A DNA stretch of 64,000 bases. Origin: Micromonospora sp. NBC_00421. GTDB taxonomy: Bacteria; Actinomycetota; Actinomycetes; Mycobacteriales; Micromonosporaceae. The stretch is from the NCBI RefSeq assembly GCF_036017915.1, contig NZ_CP107929.1, positions 1,922,001 through 1,986,000 of the forward strand, read 5' to 3'. The notes beneath the pieces were generated by a model. That model had not been told where the DNA came from. It searched no databases and was given only the letters and a program-made list of their open reading frames with translations. The position numbers and the translations under genes were made by a program. Below are positions 24,931-32,598 of the stretch, piece by piece (the first letter of the stretch is position 1; each line of letters starts with the position of its first letter).

Positions 24931-24999
24931 CCGGCCGCTTCCCCGATCCGTCGCCGGCCGCACCGACGCCCGCTGACCGACCGCTTTCCCGATCCGTCG
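24908..24999 (+). repeat. 46-bp tandem duplication across the channel gene stop
   Basis: Two adjacent 46-base units, 24908-24953 and 24954-24999, differ at only two positions. Each contains the sequence CACCGACGCCCGCTGACCG, so the real stop codon (24928-24930) and its surrounding coding end are copied downstream. A third partial copy, CCGGCCG, follows. Confidence 0.9.
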
Positions 25000-25170
25000 C
25001 CGGCCGTCCGCTGCCCCGCCGACCGCCCCTCGGTGGTGGCCTGACGTCCCACTCTCCCACCTGGTGGAACGGTGGCGGTGGGCGTTCGGGTCCTGATCAT
25101 GATAGGGATGAAGGGGCGCGCGGCCGTTACCGGCCGACGCCCCTGGCGATGGTGGGCGAGGGAGGTCGGC

Positions 25171-25650
25171 ATGCGGTTCGAACGTACGGTCATTCCCGGG
25201 GTCGGACTCTGCCAGCGCTTCGCCACCGCGCACGGCCAACAGGCCGGCGTCATCTCCCACCCCGGTGGGCGGCGCGACGTGGTGATCTACCACCCGGAGG
25301 ACAGCGACACCGCGCTCTGCACGCTGGTGCTCGACCGGTCCGAGGCGCAGGCCGTCGCCGGGGTGCTCAACCAGGCGGTCACCGTCGACCACCTCGCCGA
25401 GCTGGAACGCCAACTCCCCGGCGTCACCGTGGTCCGAATACCCGTCACCGTCGGAAGTGTGGGCGACGGACGGCGCTGGCGGGACACCGCACTGTCCCGC
25501 CGACCGTTGTCGCTGCTGGCGGTGGTCCGTGCCGGCCGGGTCGTCCCGACCCCCGGCGACGACTACGTCCTGCTCGCCGGCGACGAAGTGGTCGTCGCGG
25601 GTGCGGAATCGGCCACCACGACCGCCGTGGACGTGCTCGCCGGCCACTGA
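25171..25650 (+). CDS. TrkA-C (RCK_C) domain regulator of cation antiport
   Basis: 159 aa from ATG 25171 after GGGAGG. The N-terminal half (MRFERTVIPGVGLCQRFATA, GRRDVVIYHPED) resembles KhtT-like regulatory subunits. The C-terminal RCK_C domain (about residues 85-155) has the typical SLLAVVRAGRVVPTPGDDYV and LLAGDEVVVAG. KhtT-type proteins gate a CPA2 K+/H+ antiporter by binding nucleotides, but the usual antiporter gene is missing here. The neighbours are a cation channel upstream and the Mrp antiporter operon downstream, so it may serve one of them. Confidence 0.85.
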   Translation: MRFERTVIPGVGLCQRFATAHGQQAGVISHPGGRRDVVIYHPEDSDTALCTLVLDRSEAQAVAGVLNQAVTVDHLAELERQLPGVTVVRIPVTVGSVGDGRRWRDTALSRRPLSLLAVVRAGRVVPTPGDDYVLLAGDEVVVAGAESATTTAVDVLAGH

Positions 25651-25794
25651 CCGGGCACTGCGACAAACCGACCAACCAGGTGACGCCACCACTGCGGTGG
25701 CCGCGCGACCCGAGGACGTCCGTCCCCGCGCCGCCGGTCCCGCACAGCCCCGAACGGGTGGGTGGCTCCCGACACTGATCTTCGAGGAGGGTGT

Positions 25795-28614
25795 GTGCTG
25801 GTCCTGGTGGCCGTCCACGCACTGGCAGCCGTGGTCGCCCCGGGGCTGGTACGCCGTTTCGGACGCCGCGCGCTCTATGCCGTCGCGTTGGCCCCGGCGG
25901 CCACGCTGGTCTGGGCGCTGACCCGTGCCGGTGGGGTCCGGGCGGGTGAGCCGGTGGTGGAGACCTGGCCGTGGGTACCCCGGATCGGGCTGGAACTCGC
26001 CCTGCGGATGGGCACCCTGTCCTGGCTGATGGTGGTGCTCGTCGGCGGGGTCGGCGCGCTGGTGCTGGCGTACAGCGCCCGCTACTTCCGGTCCGACGAC
26101 CCAGGGCTGGGTCGCTTCGCCTCGGTCTTCGTCGCCTTCGCCGGCTCCATGCTCGGCCTGGTCGTCTCCGACGACCTGCTGCTGCTCTACGTGTTCTGGG
26201 AACTGACCACCGTCTTCTCGTACCTGCTGATCGGGTACGACCCGGCGAAGCGGGCCAGCCGGCGGGCCGCCATGCAGGCGTTGCTGGTCACCACCCTGGG
26301 CGGGCTGGCGATGCTTGCCGGTTTCGTGATGCTCGGCCAGCACGCCGGCAGCTACCGGTGGTCGGTCGTCGCCACCGACCTGCCCGGCGGCGGTTACCTG
26401 GTCACCGCGCTGATGCTGATCCTGCTGGGGGCGCTGAGCAAGTCGGCGATCGTGCCGTTCAGCTTCTGGCTGCCCGGCGCGATGGCCGCGCCCACCCCGG
26501 TCAGCGCCTACCTGCACGCCGCCGCGATGGTCAAGGCCGGGGTGTTCCTGGTCGCCCTGCTCGGCCCGGCCGTCGCCGGGGTCACCGCCTGGCGGATGGT
26601 GCTGCTCGTCGCCGGCCTGGCCACCCTCTTCCTCGGTGCCTGGGTGGCACTGCGCCAGACCGACCTGAAACTGCTCCTCGCCTACGGCACGGTCAGCCAG
26701 CTCGGGCTGCTGATGGTGGTCCTGGGCGCCGGCACCCGGGACGCCGCCCTGGCCGGTGCGGCGATGGTGCTGGCACACGCCCTGTTCAAGGCCACCCTGT
26801 TCCTCGTCGTCGGGATCGTCGACCACACCACCGGCACCCGGGACCTACGCGAACTCAGTGGCCTCGGCCGGCGCGCGCCGGCCCTGGCCGGGGTGGCCGT
26901 GCTGGCCGCCGCGTCGATGGCCGGACTGCCGCCGATGGCCGGCTTCGTCGCCAAGGAGGCCGCCTTCGAGGCGTTCCAGCACGGCGGCACGGCCGACCTG
27001 CTGGTGCTGGCCGGGGTGGTGGCCGGCTCGGCGCTGACCGTGGCGTACACCCTGCGGTTCCTCTGGGGGGCGTTCGCCGGCAAGCCCGGTGTCGCGGCGA
27101 CCGACCCGCACCCGGTGGGCTTGTCGTTCCTCGCCGCACCGGCGTTGCTCGCCGTGGCCGGGCTGGCGGTCGGCGTCGCCGCCCCGGCGCTCGACGGGCT
27201 GCTCGCCCCGTACGCCGACGGTTTCTCCGCCGCCGGGCCCGGCTACCACCTGGCGCTGTGGCACGGCCTGACCCCGGCCCTGGGGTTGTCCGCCCTCGCG
27301 GTGGCCGCCGGCGGCGCGCTGTTCCTGCTGCTGCACCGGGGACGGCTGCGGGCGACCCGGCGGACGCCGCTGGACGGCGCGGCCGGCTACGACCGGGTGG
27401 TCGCCGGGGTGGACCGGCTCGCCGTGGAGCTGACCGGCGCGACCCAGCGCGGATCGCTGCCGTTCTACCTCGGGATCATCCTGGTGGTGCTGGTGGCGCT
27501 GCCGGGCGGAGCATTGCTCACCGGCGGGCCGTGGCCCCGGCAGTTCCGTGCCTGGGACACCCCGTTGCAGGCGGTCGTCGCCGCACTGGTGATCGTCGCC
27601 GCGGTGATGGCCGCCCGCGCGTTGCGCCGGCTCACCGCGATGATCCTGGTCGGCGTCGCCGGCTACGGCACCGCCCTGATGTTCGTCCTGCACGGCGCGC
27701 CGGACCTGGCGTTGACCCAGTTCCTGGTGGAGACCGTCACCATCGTCATGTTCGTGCTGGTGCTGCGCCGGTTGCCGGTGAAGTTCTCCGAGCGGCCGAT
27801 CCGGGCCAGCCGGCGCGGCCGGATCGCGATCGGGGTCGCCGTCGGCGCGGTCGTGTCCGGGATGGCCTGGGTCGCGGCGAGCGGTCGGCTGGCCGCCCCG
27901 ATCTCCGACCGGTTCCCCGACGAGGCGGTCTCCTACGGCGGCGGCAAGAACGTGGTCAACGTGATCCTGGTCGACATCCGGGCCTGGGACACCATGGGGG
28001 AGATCGCCGTGCTGGTGGTGGCCGCCACCGGGGTGGCCAGCCTGATCTTCCGCCGCTCCCGGGACCTGGACCGGCGCAGCGCCTTCCCCGGCCCCCGGCC
28101 GACGACCGGCGGGCCCCGCTGGCTGACCGCCGGCTTCGAGGCGCACCGGCACTCGGTGATCCTCCAGGTGGTCACCCGGCTGCTCTTCCACGCCATCGTG
28201 CTCTTCTCCGTCTACCTGCTCTTCTCCGGCCACAACGCCCCCGGCGGCGGGTTCGCCGCCGGACTGGTCGCCGGCCTGGCCCTGGCCGTGCGCTACCTGG
28301 CCGGTGGCCGCCGGGAACTCAACGCCGCCGCACCTGTCGACGCCGGCGCGGTGCTCGGCGCCGGGCTCTTCCTCGCCGTCGGCACCGGAGTGGTCGCGAT
28401 GCCGCTGGGCGGGGAGTTCCTGCAGAGTGCGGTGCTCGACCTGCACCTGCCCCTGCTGGGCAAGGTCCACTTCGTCTCGTCGGTCTTCTTCGACGTCGGC
28501 GTCTACCTGATCGTGGTCGGCCTGGTGCTGGACATCCTGCGCAGCCTCGGCGCCGAGATGGACCGCCAGCAGGAGGACGCCCGCGACGACGTACGGGACA
28601 AGGAGCTGGTGTGA
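25795..28614 (+). CDS. mrpA: Na+/H+ antiporter subunit A, fused to MrpB domain
   Basis: 939 aa from GTG 25795, with AGGAGG just upstream; a GTG 33 bases earlier gives a longer, less likely form. It is NuoL-like: FWELTTVFSYLLIGYDP, KSAIVPFSFWLPGAMAAPTP, SAYLHAAAMVKAGVFLVALL, AHALFKATLFLVVGIVDH, AGLPPMAGFVAKEAAFEAF. The C-terminal part after about residue 600 adds the MrpB module (ITVGGYGTALMF-like region, DLALTQFLVETVTIVMFVLV, FSVYLLFSGHNAPGGGFAAG). The fusion replaces a separate mrpB. It forms the core of the multi-subunit Na+/H+ antiporter. Confidence 0.95.
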   Translation: MLVLVAVHALAAVVAPGLVRRFGRRALYAVALAPAATLVWALTRAGGVRAGEPVVETWPWVPRIGLELALRMGTLSWLMVVLVGGVGALVLAYSARYFRSDDPGLGRFASVFVAFAGSMLGLVVSDDLLLLYVFWELTTVFSYLLIGYDPAKRASRRAAMQALLVTTLGGLAMLAGFVMLGQHAGSYRWSVVATDLPGGGYLVTALMLILLGALSKSAIVPFSFWLPGAMAAPTPVSAYLHAAAMVKAGVFLVALLGPAVAGVTAWRMVLLVAGLATLFLGAWVALRQTDLKLLLAYGTVSQLGLLMVVLGAGTRDAALAGAAMVLAHALFKATLFLVVGIVDHTTGTRDLRELSGLGRRAPALAGVAVLAAASMAGLPPMAGFVAKEAAFEAFQHGGTADLLVLAGVVAGSALTVAYTLRFLWGAFAGKPGVAATDPHPVGLSFLAAPALLAVAGLAVGVAAPALDGLLAPYADGFSAAGPGYHLALWHGLTPALGLSALAVAAGGALFLLLHRGRLRATRRTPLDGAAGYDRVVAGVDRLAVELTGATQRGSLPFYLGIILVVLVALPGGALLTGGPWPRQFRAWDTPLQAVVAALVIVAAVMAARALRRLTAMILVGVAGYGTALMFVLHGAPDLALTQFLVETVTIVMFVLVLRRLPVKFSERPIRASRRGRIAIGVAVGAVVSGMAWVAASGRLAAPISDRFPDEAVSYGGGKNVVNVILVDIRAWDTMGEIAVLVVAATGVASLIFRRSRDLDRRSAFPGPRPTTGGPRWLTAGFEAHRHSVILQVVTRLLFHAIVLFSVYLLFSGHNAPGGGFAAGLVAGLALAVRYLAGGRRELNAAAPVDAGAVLGAGLFLAVGTGVVAMPLGGEFLQSAVLDLHLPLLGKVHFVSSVFFDVGVYLIVVGLVLDILRSLGAEMDRQQEDARDDVRDKELV

Positions 28615-29111
28615 CCCCCAACCTCACCTACATCGTGGTGGTCGGTGTGCTCTTCGCCGCCGGGGTGACCCTGCTGTTGGAACGCAGCCTCACCCGGGTG
28701 CTGATGGGCGTCATCCTGCTCGGCAACGGGGCCAACCTGCTGCTGCTCACCGGCGGCCGGGCCGGTGGCCCGCCGATCGTCGGCACCTCCGACCAGGCGG
28801 AGATGAGCGACCCGCTGCCCCAGGCGATGGTGCTCACCGCCATCGTCATCACCCTCGGCATGACCGCGTTCCTGCTGGCGCTGTCGTACCGCAGCTGGCA
28901 CCTCAACGGCCACGACGAGGTGCAGGACGACGTGGAGGACCGCCGGATCATGGACCTGGCCGACCGGGACGAGGGGCCGGGCACCGACGACGCCGACCAG
29001 CCCGACTCCGACGACCAGCCCGACCCCGATGGCCGGCCCGATCCGGACAGCCGCCGGCCGTCGGCGGCCTCGGTCGCGGCGGTGGCCGCCGAGCGGGGGC
29101 GGGACGCGTGA
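28611..29111 (+). CDS. mrpC: Na+/H+ antiporter subunit C
   Basis: 166 aa from GTG, overlapping mrpA by GTGA. NuoK-like with three membrane helices: YIVVVGVLFAAGVTLLLERS, VLMGVILLGNGANLLLLTGG, and PLPQAMVLTAIVITLGMTAF. The last roughly 60 residues form an acidic, D/P-rich cytosolic tail (DDADQPDSDDQPDPDGRP) that goes beyond the usual length of about 110-125 aa for MrpC. It is part of the proton path of the Mrp complex. It overlaps mrpD by GTGA. Confidence 0.94.
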   Translation: MTPNLTYIVVVGVLFAAGVTLLLERSLTRVLMGVILLGNGANLLLLTGGRAGGPPIVGTSDQAEMSDPLPQAMVLTAIVITLGMTAFLLALSYRSWHLNGHDEVQDDVEDRRIMDLADRDEGPGTDDADQPDSDDQPDPDGRPDPDSRRPSAASVAAVAAERGRDA

Positions 29112-30688
29112 ACTACCTCGTCCCGCTGCCGGTGGTGATGCCACTGCTCGGCGCGGCCCTGACCCTGCTGCTTGTCAGCCGGCCCCGCGCGCAGCGCTGG
29201 GTCAGCCTCACGGTGCTCACCGCGACCGTCGCGGTGGCCGCCACCCTGCTGGTCCGCGCCTCGATCGACGGGCCGCTCGTGGTCGAGGTCGGCGGCTGGG
29301 TCGCGCCGCTGGGTATCGTGCTCGTCGCCGACCAGCTCGCCGCGCTGATGCTCGTGGTGTCCGCCGCCGTCACCCTCTGCGTGCTGGTGTACTCCATCGG
29401 GCAGGGCATGGCGGACGGGCACGAGGACACCCCGCTGTCCGTCTACCACCCCACCTACCTGGTGCTCACCGCCGGCGTGTGCAACGCCTTCCTCTCCGGT
29501 GACCTGTTCAACCTCTACGTCGGCTTCGAGATCCTGCTGGTCGCCAGCTACGTACTGCTCACCCTGGGCAGCACCGAGACCCGGATCCGGGCCGGCACCA
29601 CGTACGTCGTGGTCAGCCTGCTGTCGTCGTTGATCTTCCTGGTCGCGATCGGGTTGGTCTACTCCGCCACCGGCACGCTCAACCTGGCGCAGCTCGTCGA
29701 CCGGCTCGACGCGCTGCCGGACGACCTGCGGCTGGTGCTCCAGGGGATGCTGCTGCTCGCCTTCGGGATCAAGGCGGCGGTCTTCCCGCTGTCGGCGTGG
29801 CTGCCCGACAGCTACCCGACCGCGCCCGCGCCGGTCACCGCCGTCTTCGCCGGCCTGCTCACCAAGGTCGGCGTGTACGCCATCATCCGCACCGAGACGC
29901 TGCTGTTCCCCGGCGGCCGGACCGCCGACCTGCTGCTGGTGGTGGCGGCGCTGACCATGCTGGTCGGCATCCTCGGCGCGGTCGCCCAGTCGGACATCAA
30001 ACGACTGCTGTCGTTCACCCTGATCAGCCACATCGGGTACATGCTGTTCGGGGTGGGGCTCAGCTCGTCGCTCGGGTTGGCCGCCGCGATCTTCTACGTG
30101 GTGCACCACATCACCATCCAGACCACTCTCTTCCTCGCCGCCGGCCTGGTCGAACGCCGGGGCGGCAGCACCGCGCTGGACCGCCTCGGCGGACTGGCCC
30201 GGCTGTCGCCGCTGCTCGCCGTGCTGTTCTTCGTCCCCGCGCTGAACCTGGCCGGAATCCCACCGTTCTCCGGCTTCCTCGGCAAGCTCGGCCTGGTCCA
30301 GGCCGGGGTGGACGACGGCGGCCCGCTGGCCTGGGTGCTGGTCGCGGGCGGGCTGCTGACCAGCCTGCTCACCCTCTACGCCATCGCCCGGGTGTGGAAC
30401 CTGGCTTTCTGGCGTCGGCCGCACCCCGAGATGCCCGAGCCGCAGGACAGCGTGCACACCGTCCGCACCGACGGGGTGGAGCAGCCCTACCGGGGGCCGG
30501 ACCGTGACGCCCACCCGGGCGCGATGCTGCCCCGCCTGATGATCGCGCCGACGGTCGCCCTGGTGGTGCTCGGGCTGGCGTTGACAGTGGTGGCCGGGCC
30601 GCTGTTCGACCTCAGCTCCGACGCCGCCGACGACCTGCTGCGGCGCACCCCGTACGTCGAGGCCGTCTACCCCGGGGGTACCCCGTGA
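29108..30688 (+). CDS. mrpD: Na+/H+ antiporter subunit D
   Basis: 526 aa from GTG. NuoN/NuoM-like antiporter subunit with about 14 helices: FNLYVGFEILLVASYVLLTL, KAAVFPLSAWLPDSYPTAPA, AVFAGLLTKVGVYAIIRTET, LLSFTLISHIGYMLFGVGLS, VHHITIQTTLFLAAGLVERR, and AGIPPFSGFLGKLGLVQAGV. These include the membrane lysines and the proton-channel glutamate of the family. It is essential for Mrp antiport. It overlaps mrpC and mrpE by 4 bases each. Confidence 0.95.
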   Translation: MNYLVPLPVVMPLLGAALTLLLVSRPRAQRWVSLTVLTATVAVAATLLVRASIDGPLVVEVGGWVAPLGIVLVADQLAALMLVVSAAVTLCVLVYSIGQGMADGHEDTPLSVYHPTYLVLTAGVCNAFLSGDLFNLYVGFEILLVASYVLLTLGSTETRIRAGTTYVVVSLLSSLIFLVAIGLVYSATGTLNLAQLVDRLDALPDDLRLVLQGMLLLAFGIKAAVFPLSAWLPDSYPTAPAPVTAVFAGLLTKVGVYAIIRTETLLFPGGRTADLLLVVAALTMLVGILGAVAQSDIKRLLSFTLISHIGYMLFGVGLSSSLGLAAAIFYVVHHITIQTTLFLAAGLVERRGGSTALDRLGGLARLSPLLAVLFFVPALNLAGIPPFSGFLGKLGLVQAGVDDGGPLAWVLVAGGLLTSLLTLYAIARVWNLAFWRRPHPEMPEPQDSVHTVRTDGVEQPYRGPDRDAHPGAMLPRLMIAPTVALVVLGLALTVVAGPLFDLSSDAADDLLRRTPYVEAVYPGGTP

Positions 30689-31335
30689 GCCACGATCAGT
30701 CCGCCGAGGTCAGGTCGCCGCAGCCTTCCGGGGAGCCGCCATCGCCGGAGCATCCCGAGGACCTGCCGCTGACCCCGGCGGCCCGACGCCGTAACCGGGC
30801 AGTCGCGATGGTCGTCCTGGTCACCGTCTGGGTGCTGCTCTGGGGGACGCTGAGCTGGGCCAACGTGCTCGGTGGGCTGGTCGTGGGGCTGGTCGTGCTG
30901 ACCGTCTTCCCGCTACCCCCGGTGACCTTCGCCGGGCGGCTGCACCCGCTGCCGTTGCTGCGGTTCACCTGGCGCTTCCTGCGCGACCTGGTGGTGGCCA
31001 GCGTCCAGATCGCGGCGCTGGCGTTCCGCTTCGGGCACACCCCGCAGGGTGCGATCATCGCGGTGCCGCTGCGGGTCCGCTCCGACCTCAACCTGACCCT
31101 GACCGCCGAGGCGCTGTCCCTGGTGCCGGGCAGCCTCATCGTCGAGGTCGACCGGGACACCGGCACCCTCTACGTCCACGTCCTCGGGGTGCGCACCCGC
31201 GAGGAGGTCGAGCGGTTCCGGGACGGGGTGCTGGAGTTGGAGGCCCGGTTGATCGAGGCGATCGGCTCGACGCAGGAACTGCGTCTGGTCCGCGAGCACA
31301 CACCGTCCGCCGCCCTGGAAGGGACATCGAGATGA
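30685..31335 (+). CDS. mrpE: Na+/H+ antiporter subunit E
   Basis: 216 aa from GTG. After a hydrophilic N-terminal 35 residues come two membrane helices (VVLVTVWVLLWGTLSWANVL, LVVGLVVLTVFPLPPVTFAG) and the MrpE C-terminal domain: FTWRFLRDLVVASVQIAALA, AIIAVPLRVRSDLNLTLTAE, LSLVPGSLIVEVDRDTGTLY. MrpE is needed for full assembly and activity of the antiporter. It overlaps mrpD and mrpF by 4 bases. Confidence 0.94.
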   Translation: MSHDQSAEVRSPQPSGEPPSPEHPEDLPLTPAARRRNRAVAMVVLVTVWVLLWGTLSWANVLGGLVVGLVVLTVFPLPPVTFAGRLHPLPLLRFTWRFLRDLVVASVQIAALAFRFGHTPQGAIIAVPLRVRSDLNLTLTAEALSLVPGSLIVEVDRDTGTLYVHVLGVRTREEVERFRDGVLELEARLIEAIGSTQELRLVREHTPSAALEGTSR

Positions 31336-31595
31336 CCGCTGTCGCCGTGATCGTCACCGTGCTGCTGGCGGTGGCCGGCGCGCTCACCCTCATCCGGATC
31401 GTCAGGGGGCCGTCCGTGCTCGACCGGGCCGTCGCCACCGACGTGCTGCTGGCCATCGTGGTCGCCGCCGTGGCGACCGAGGTCGCCTACAGCCGGGACG
31501 CGACAGCGCTGCCGATCCTGGTGGTGCTGGCCATCCTCGGCTTCGTCGGCTCGGTCAGCGTCGCCCGGTTCGCCACCCGCCGGGACGACAGGTGA
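31332..31595 (+). CDS. mrpF: Na+/H+ antiporter subunit F
   Basis: 87 aa from ATG, overlapping mrpE by ATGA. Three short membrane helices: AVIVTVLLAVAGALTLIRIV, RAVATDVLLAIVVAAVATEV and ALPILVVLAILGFVGSVSVA. The RGPSVLDRAVATDVL motif is characteristic of MrpF, in which a membrane Asp contributes to ion transport. The length is usual. It overlaps mrpG by GTGA. Confidence 0.94.
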   Translation: MTAVAVIVTVLLAVAGALTLIRIVRGPSVLDRAVATDVLLAIVVAAVATEVAYSRDATALPILVVLAILGFVGSVSVARFATRRDDR

Positions 31596-31957
31596 GCGTC
31601 GACGCGGTGCTGGACGTGGTGGCCGCGGTCTGCCTGCTCGGCGGCGCCCTGCTCAGCCTGGCCGCCGGGGTCGCCCTGGTCCGCTTCCCCGACCTGCTGT
31701 CCCGGATGCACGCCGCCGCCAAACCCCAGGTTCTCGGCCTGCTGCTGGTGCTGCTCGGTTGCGCGCTGCGGCTGCGGACCGGGGTGGACGTCACCACGCT
31801 GGTGCTGGTCGGCGTGTTCCAGCTCGCCACCGCGCCGGTCGCCGCGCACATGATCGGCCGGGCCGGTTACCCGCACGACCGGATCCGCACCGACCTGCTG
31901 ATCACCGACGAACTCGCCGCCCACCTCGACCGGCTCCAGGCCGACCGGCGGCCCTGA
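31592..31957 (+). CDS. mrpG: Na+/H+ antiporter subunit G
   Basis: 121 aa from GTG. Three membrane helices with the MrpG signature: AAVCLLGGALLSLAAGVALV, VRFPDLLSRMHAAAKPQVLG, LLLVLLGCALRL, TTLVLVGVFQLATAPVAAHM. It is the last gene of the mrpACDEFG operon, all overlapping by 4 bases from A to G. The whole system exports Na+ (or Li+/K+) in exchange for H+ and supports pH and salt homeostasis. A hairpin follows eight bases after the stop. Confidence 0.94.
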   Translation: MSVDAVLDVVAAVCLLGGALLSLAAGVALVRFPDLLSRMHAAAKPQVLGLLLVLLGCALRLRTGVDVTTLVLVGVFQLATAPVAAHMIGRAGYPHDRIRTDLLITDELAAHLDRLQADRRP

Positions 31958-31964
31958 CCGGGGC

Positions 31965-31986
31965 GGCCGGGTCGGGGGACCCGGCC
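31965..31986. terminator. hairpin terminator after mrpG
   Basis: Perfect 9-bp stem GGCCGGGTC/GACCCGGCC with loop GGGG, between the convergent mrpG and YccF genes. Confidence 0.65.
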
Positions 31987-31994
31987 CGCGACGG

Positions 31995-32375
31995 TCAGGG
32001 TGCCTCGACGACCTCCCGGCCGAGCGGCCAGAAGGCCGCCGGGACGAGCTTGAAGTTGGCGATGCCGAACGGGATGCCGATGATCGTGACGCAGAGCGCG
32101 ATCCCGGCGAGCAGGTGGGACAGCGCCAGCCACCAACCGGCCAGCAACACCCACAGCACGTTCGCCAGCCCCGACGGCACACCGGCCCCCGGCTTGGCGA
32201 CCAGGGTGCGGCCGAACGGCCACAGCGAGTACGACGCCAGCCGCAGCGAGGCCACCCCGAACGGGATGGTGATGACGAGGACGAAGCAGATCACCGCGGC
32301 GACGAAGTAGCCGAGCGCCAGCACGATTCCGCCACCGAGGATGAGCCACAGCACGTTCAGGACGAAGCGAATCAT
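31995..32375 (-). CDS. YccF-domain membrane protein
   Basis: 126 aa, start MIRFVLNVLWLILGGGIVLA. Two YccF repeats are seen, each with a membrane hairpin and the pattern ITIPFGVASLRLASYSLWPFG (first) and ITIIGIPFGIANFKLVPAAFWPLG (second, shifted). Inner-membrane protein of unknown function, widespread in bacteria. ATG 32375 has GGAGGA directly abutting it, which is too close for a normal Shine-Dalgarno; a GTG further upstream or a leaderless start is possible. It lies 45 bases downstream of the tRNA-like pair on the same strand and may be co-transcribed with it. Confidence 0.88.
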   Translation of the reverse strand: MIRFVLNVLWLILGGGIVLALGYFVAAVICFVLVITIPFGVASLRLASYSLWPFGRTLVAKPGAGVPSGLANVLWVLLAGWWLALSHLLAGIALCVTIIGIPFGIANFKLVPAAFWPLGREVVEAP

Positions 32376-32425
32376 TCCTCCATAGTGACCAGCGCCCGCC
32401 ACCGTGCCGACAGGGCCGGGCGGAG

Positions 32426-32497
32426 ATCCGTCGACCGGGCTCGAACCGGCGTCCAACCGGTCCCTAGCCGGCCGCTCCACCACTGAGCTACGACGGA
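32426..32497 (-). tRNA. tRNA-like element A, anticodon-position AGG, atypical
   Basis: Minus-strand 72-nt cloverleaf. Acceptor TCCGTCG/CGACGGA (all 7 pairs), T8-A9, D arm GCTC/GAGC with loop AGTGGTG, anticodon stem GCCGG/CCGGT, loop CTAGGGA (bases 34-36 AGG), variable loop TGGAC, T arm GCCGG-TTCGAGC-CCGGT. The first pair is T-A and there is no CCA. The acceptor helix continues outward to 14 perfect pairs (GCGGAGATCCGTCG with its complement), which a mature tRNA cannot have. AGG would read CCU (Pro), rarely used in bacteria. It is most likely a tRNA mimic, not a decoding tRNA. Confidence 0.7.
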
Positions 32498-32506
32498 TCT
32501 CCGCGG

Positions 32507-32578
32507 TCCCACCGACTGGGCTCGAACCAGCGTCCACCCGGTGAAGAGCCGGGCGCTCTACCGCTGAGCTACGGCGGG
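32507..32578 (-). tRNA. tRNA-like element B, anticodon-position CTT, atypical
   Basis: Minus-strand 72-nt cloverleaf. Acceptor CCCGCCG/CGGTGGG (7 pairs with one G-T), T8-A9, D arm GCTC/GAGC with loop AGCGGTA, anticodon stem CCCGG/CCCGG with a central C-C mismatch, loop CTCTTCA (34-36 CTT, C at 37 where a purine is normal), variable loop TGGAC, T arm GCTGG-TTCGAGC-CCAGT, base 73 A then CC but no CCA. The C1-G72 pair is rare in bacterial tRNAs. Its ACC end abuts the extended stem of element A with no spacer. It starts 16-21 bases after the stop of the 468-aa gene. Confidence 0.7.
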
Positions 32579-32598
32579 GCACCAGCGATGCTGCCGGA

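Noticed and set aside
32426..32578. Two ordinary tRNA genes, tRNA-Pro(AGG) and tRNA-Lys(CTT).
   Set aside because: Extended acceptor stem, non-standard first pairs, C37 and a mismatched anticodon stem argue against functional decoding; kept as tRNA-like.
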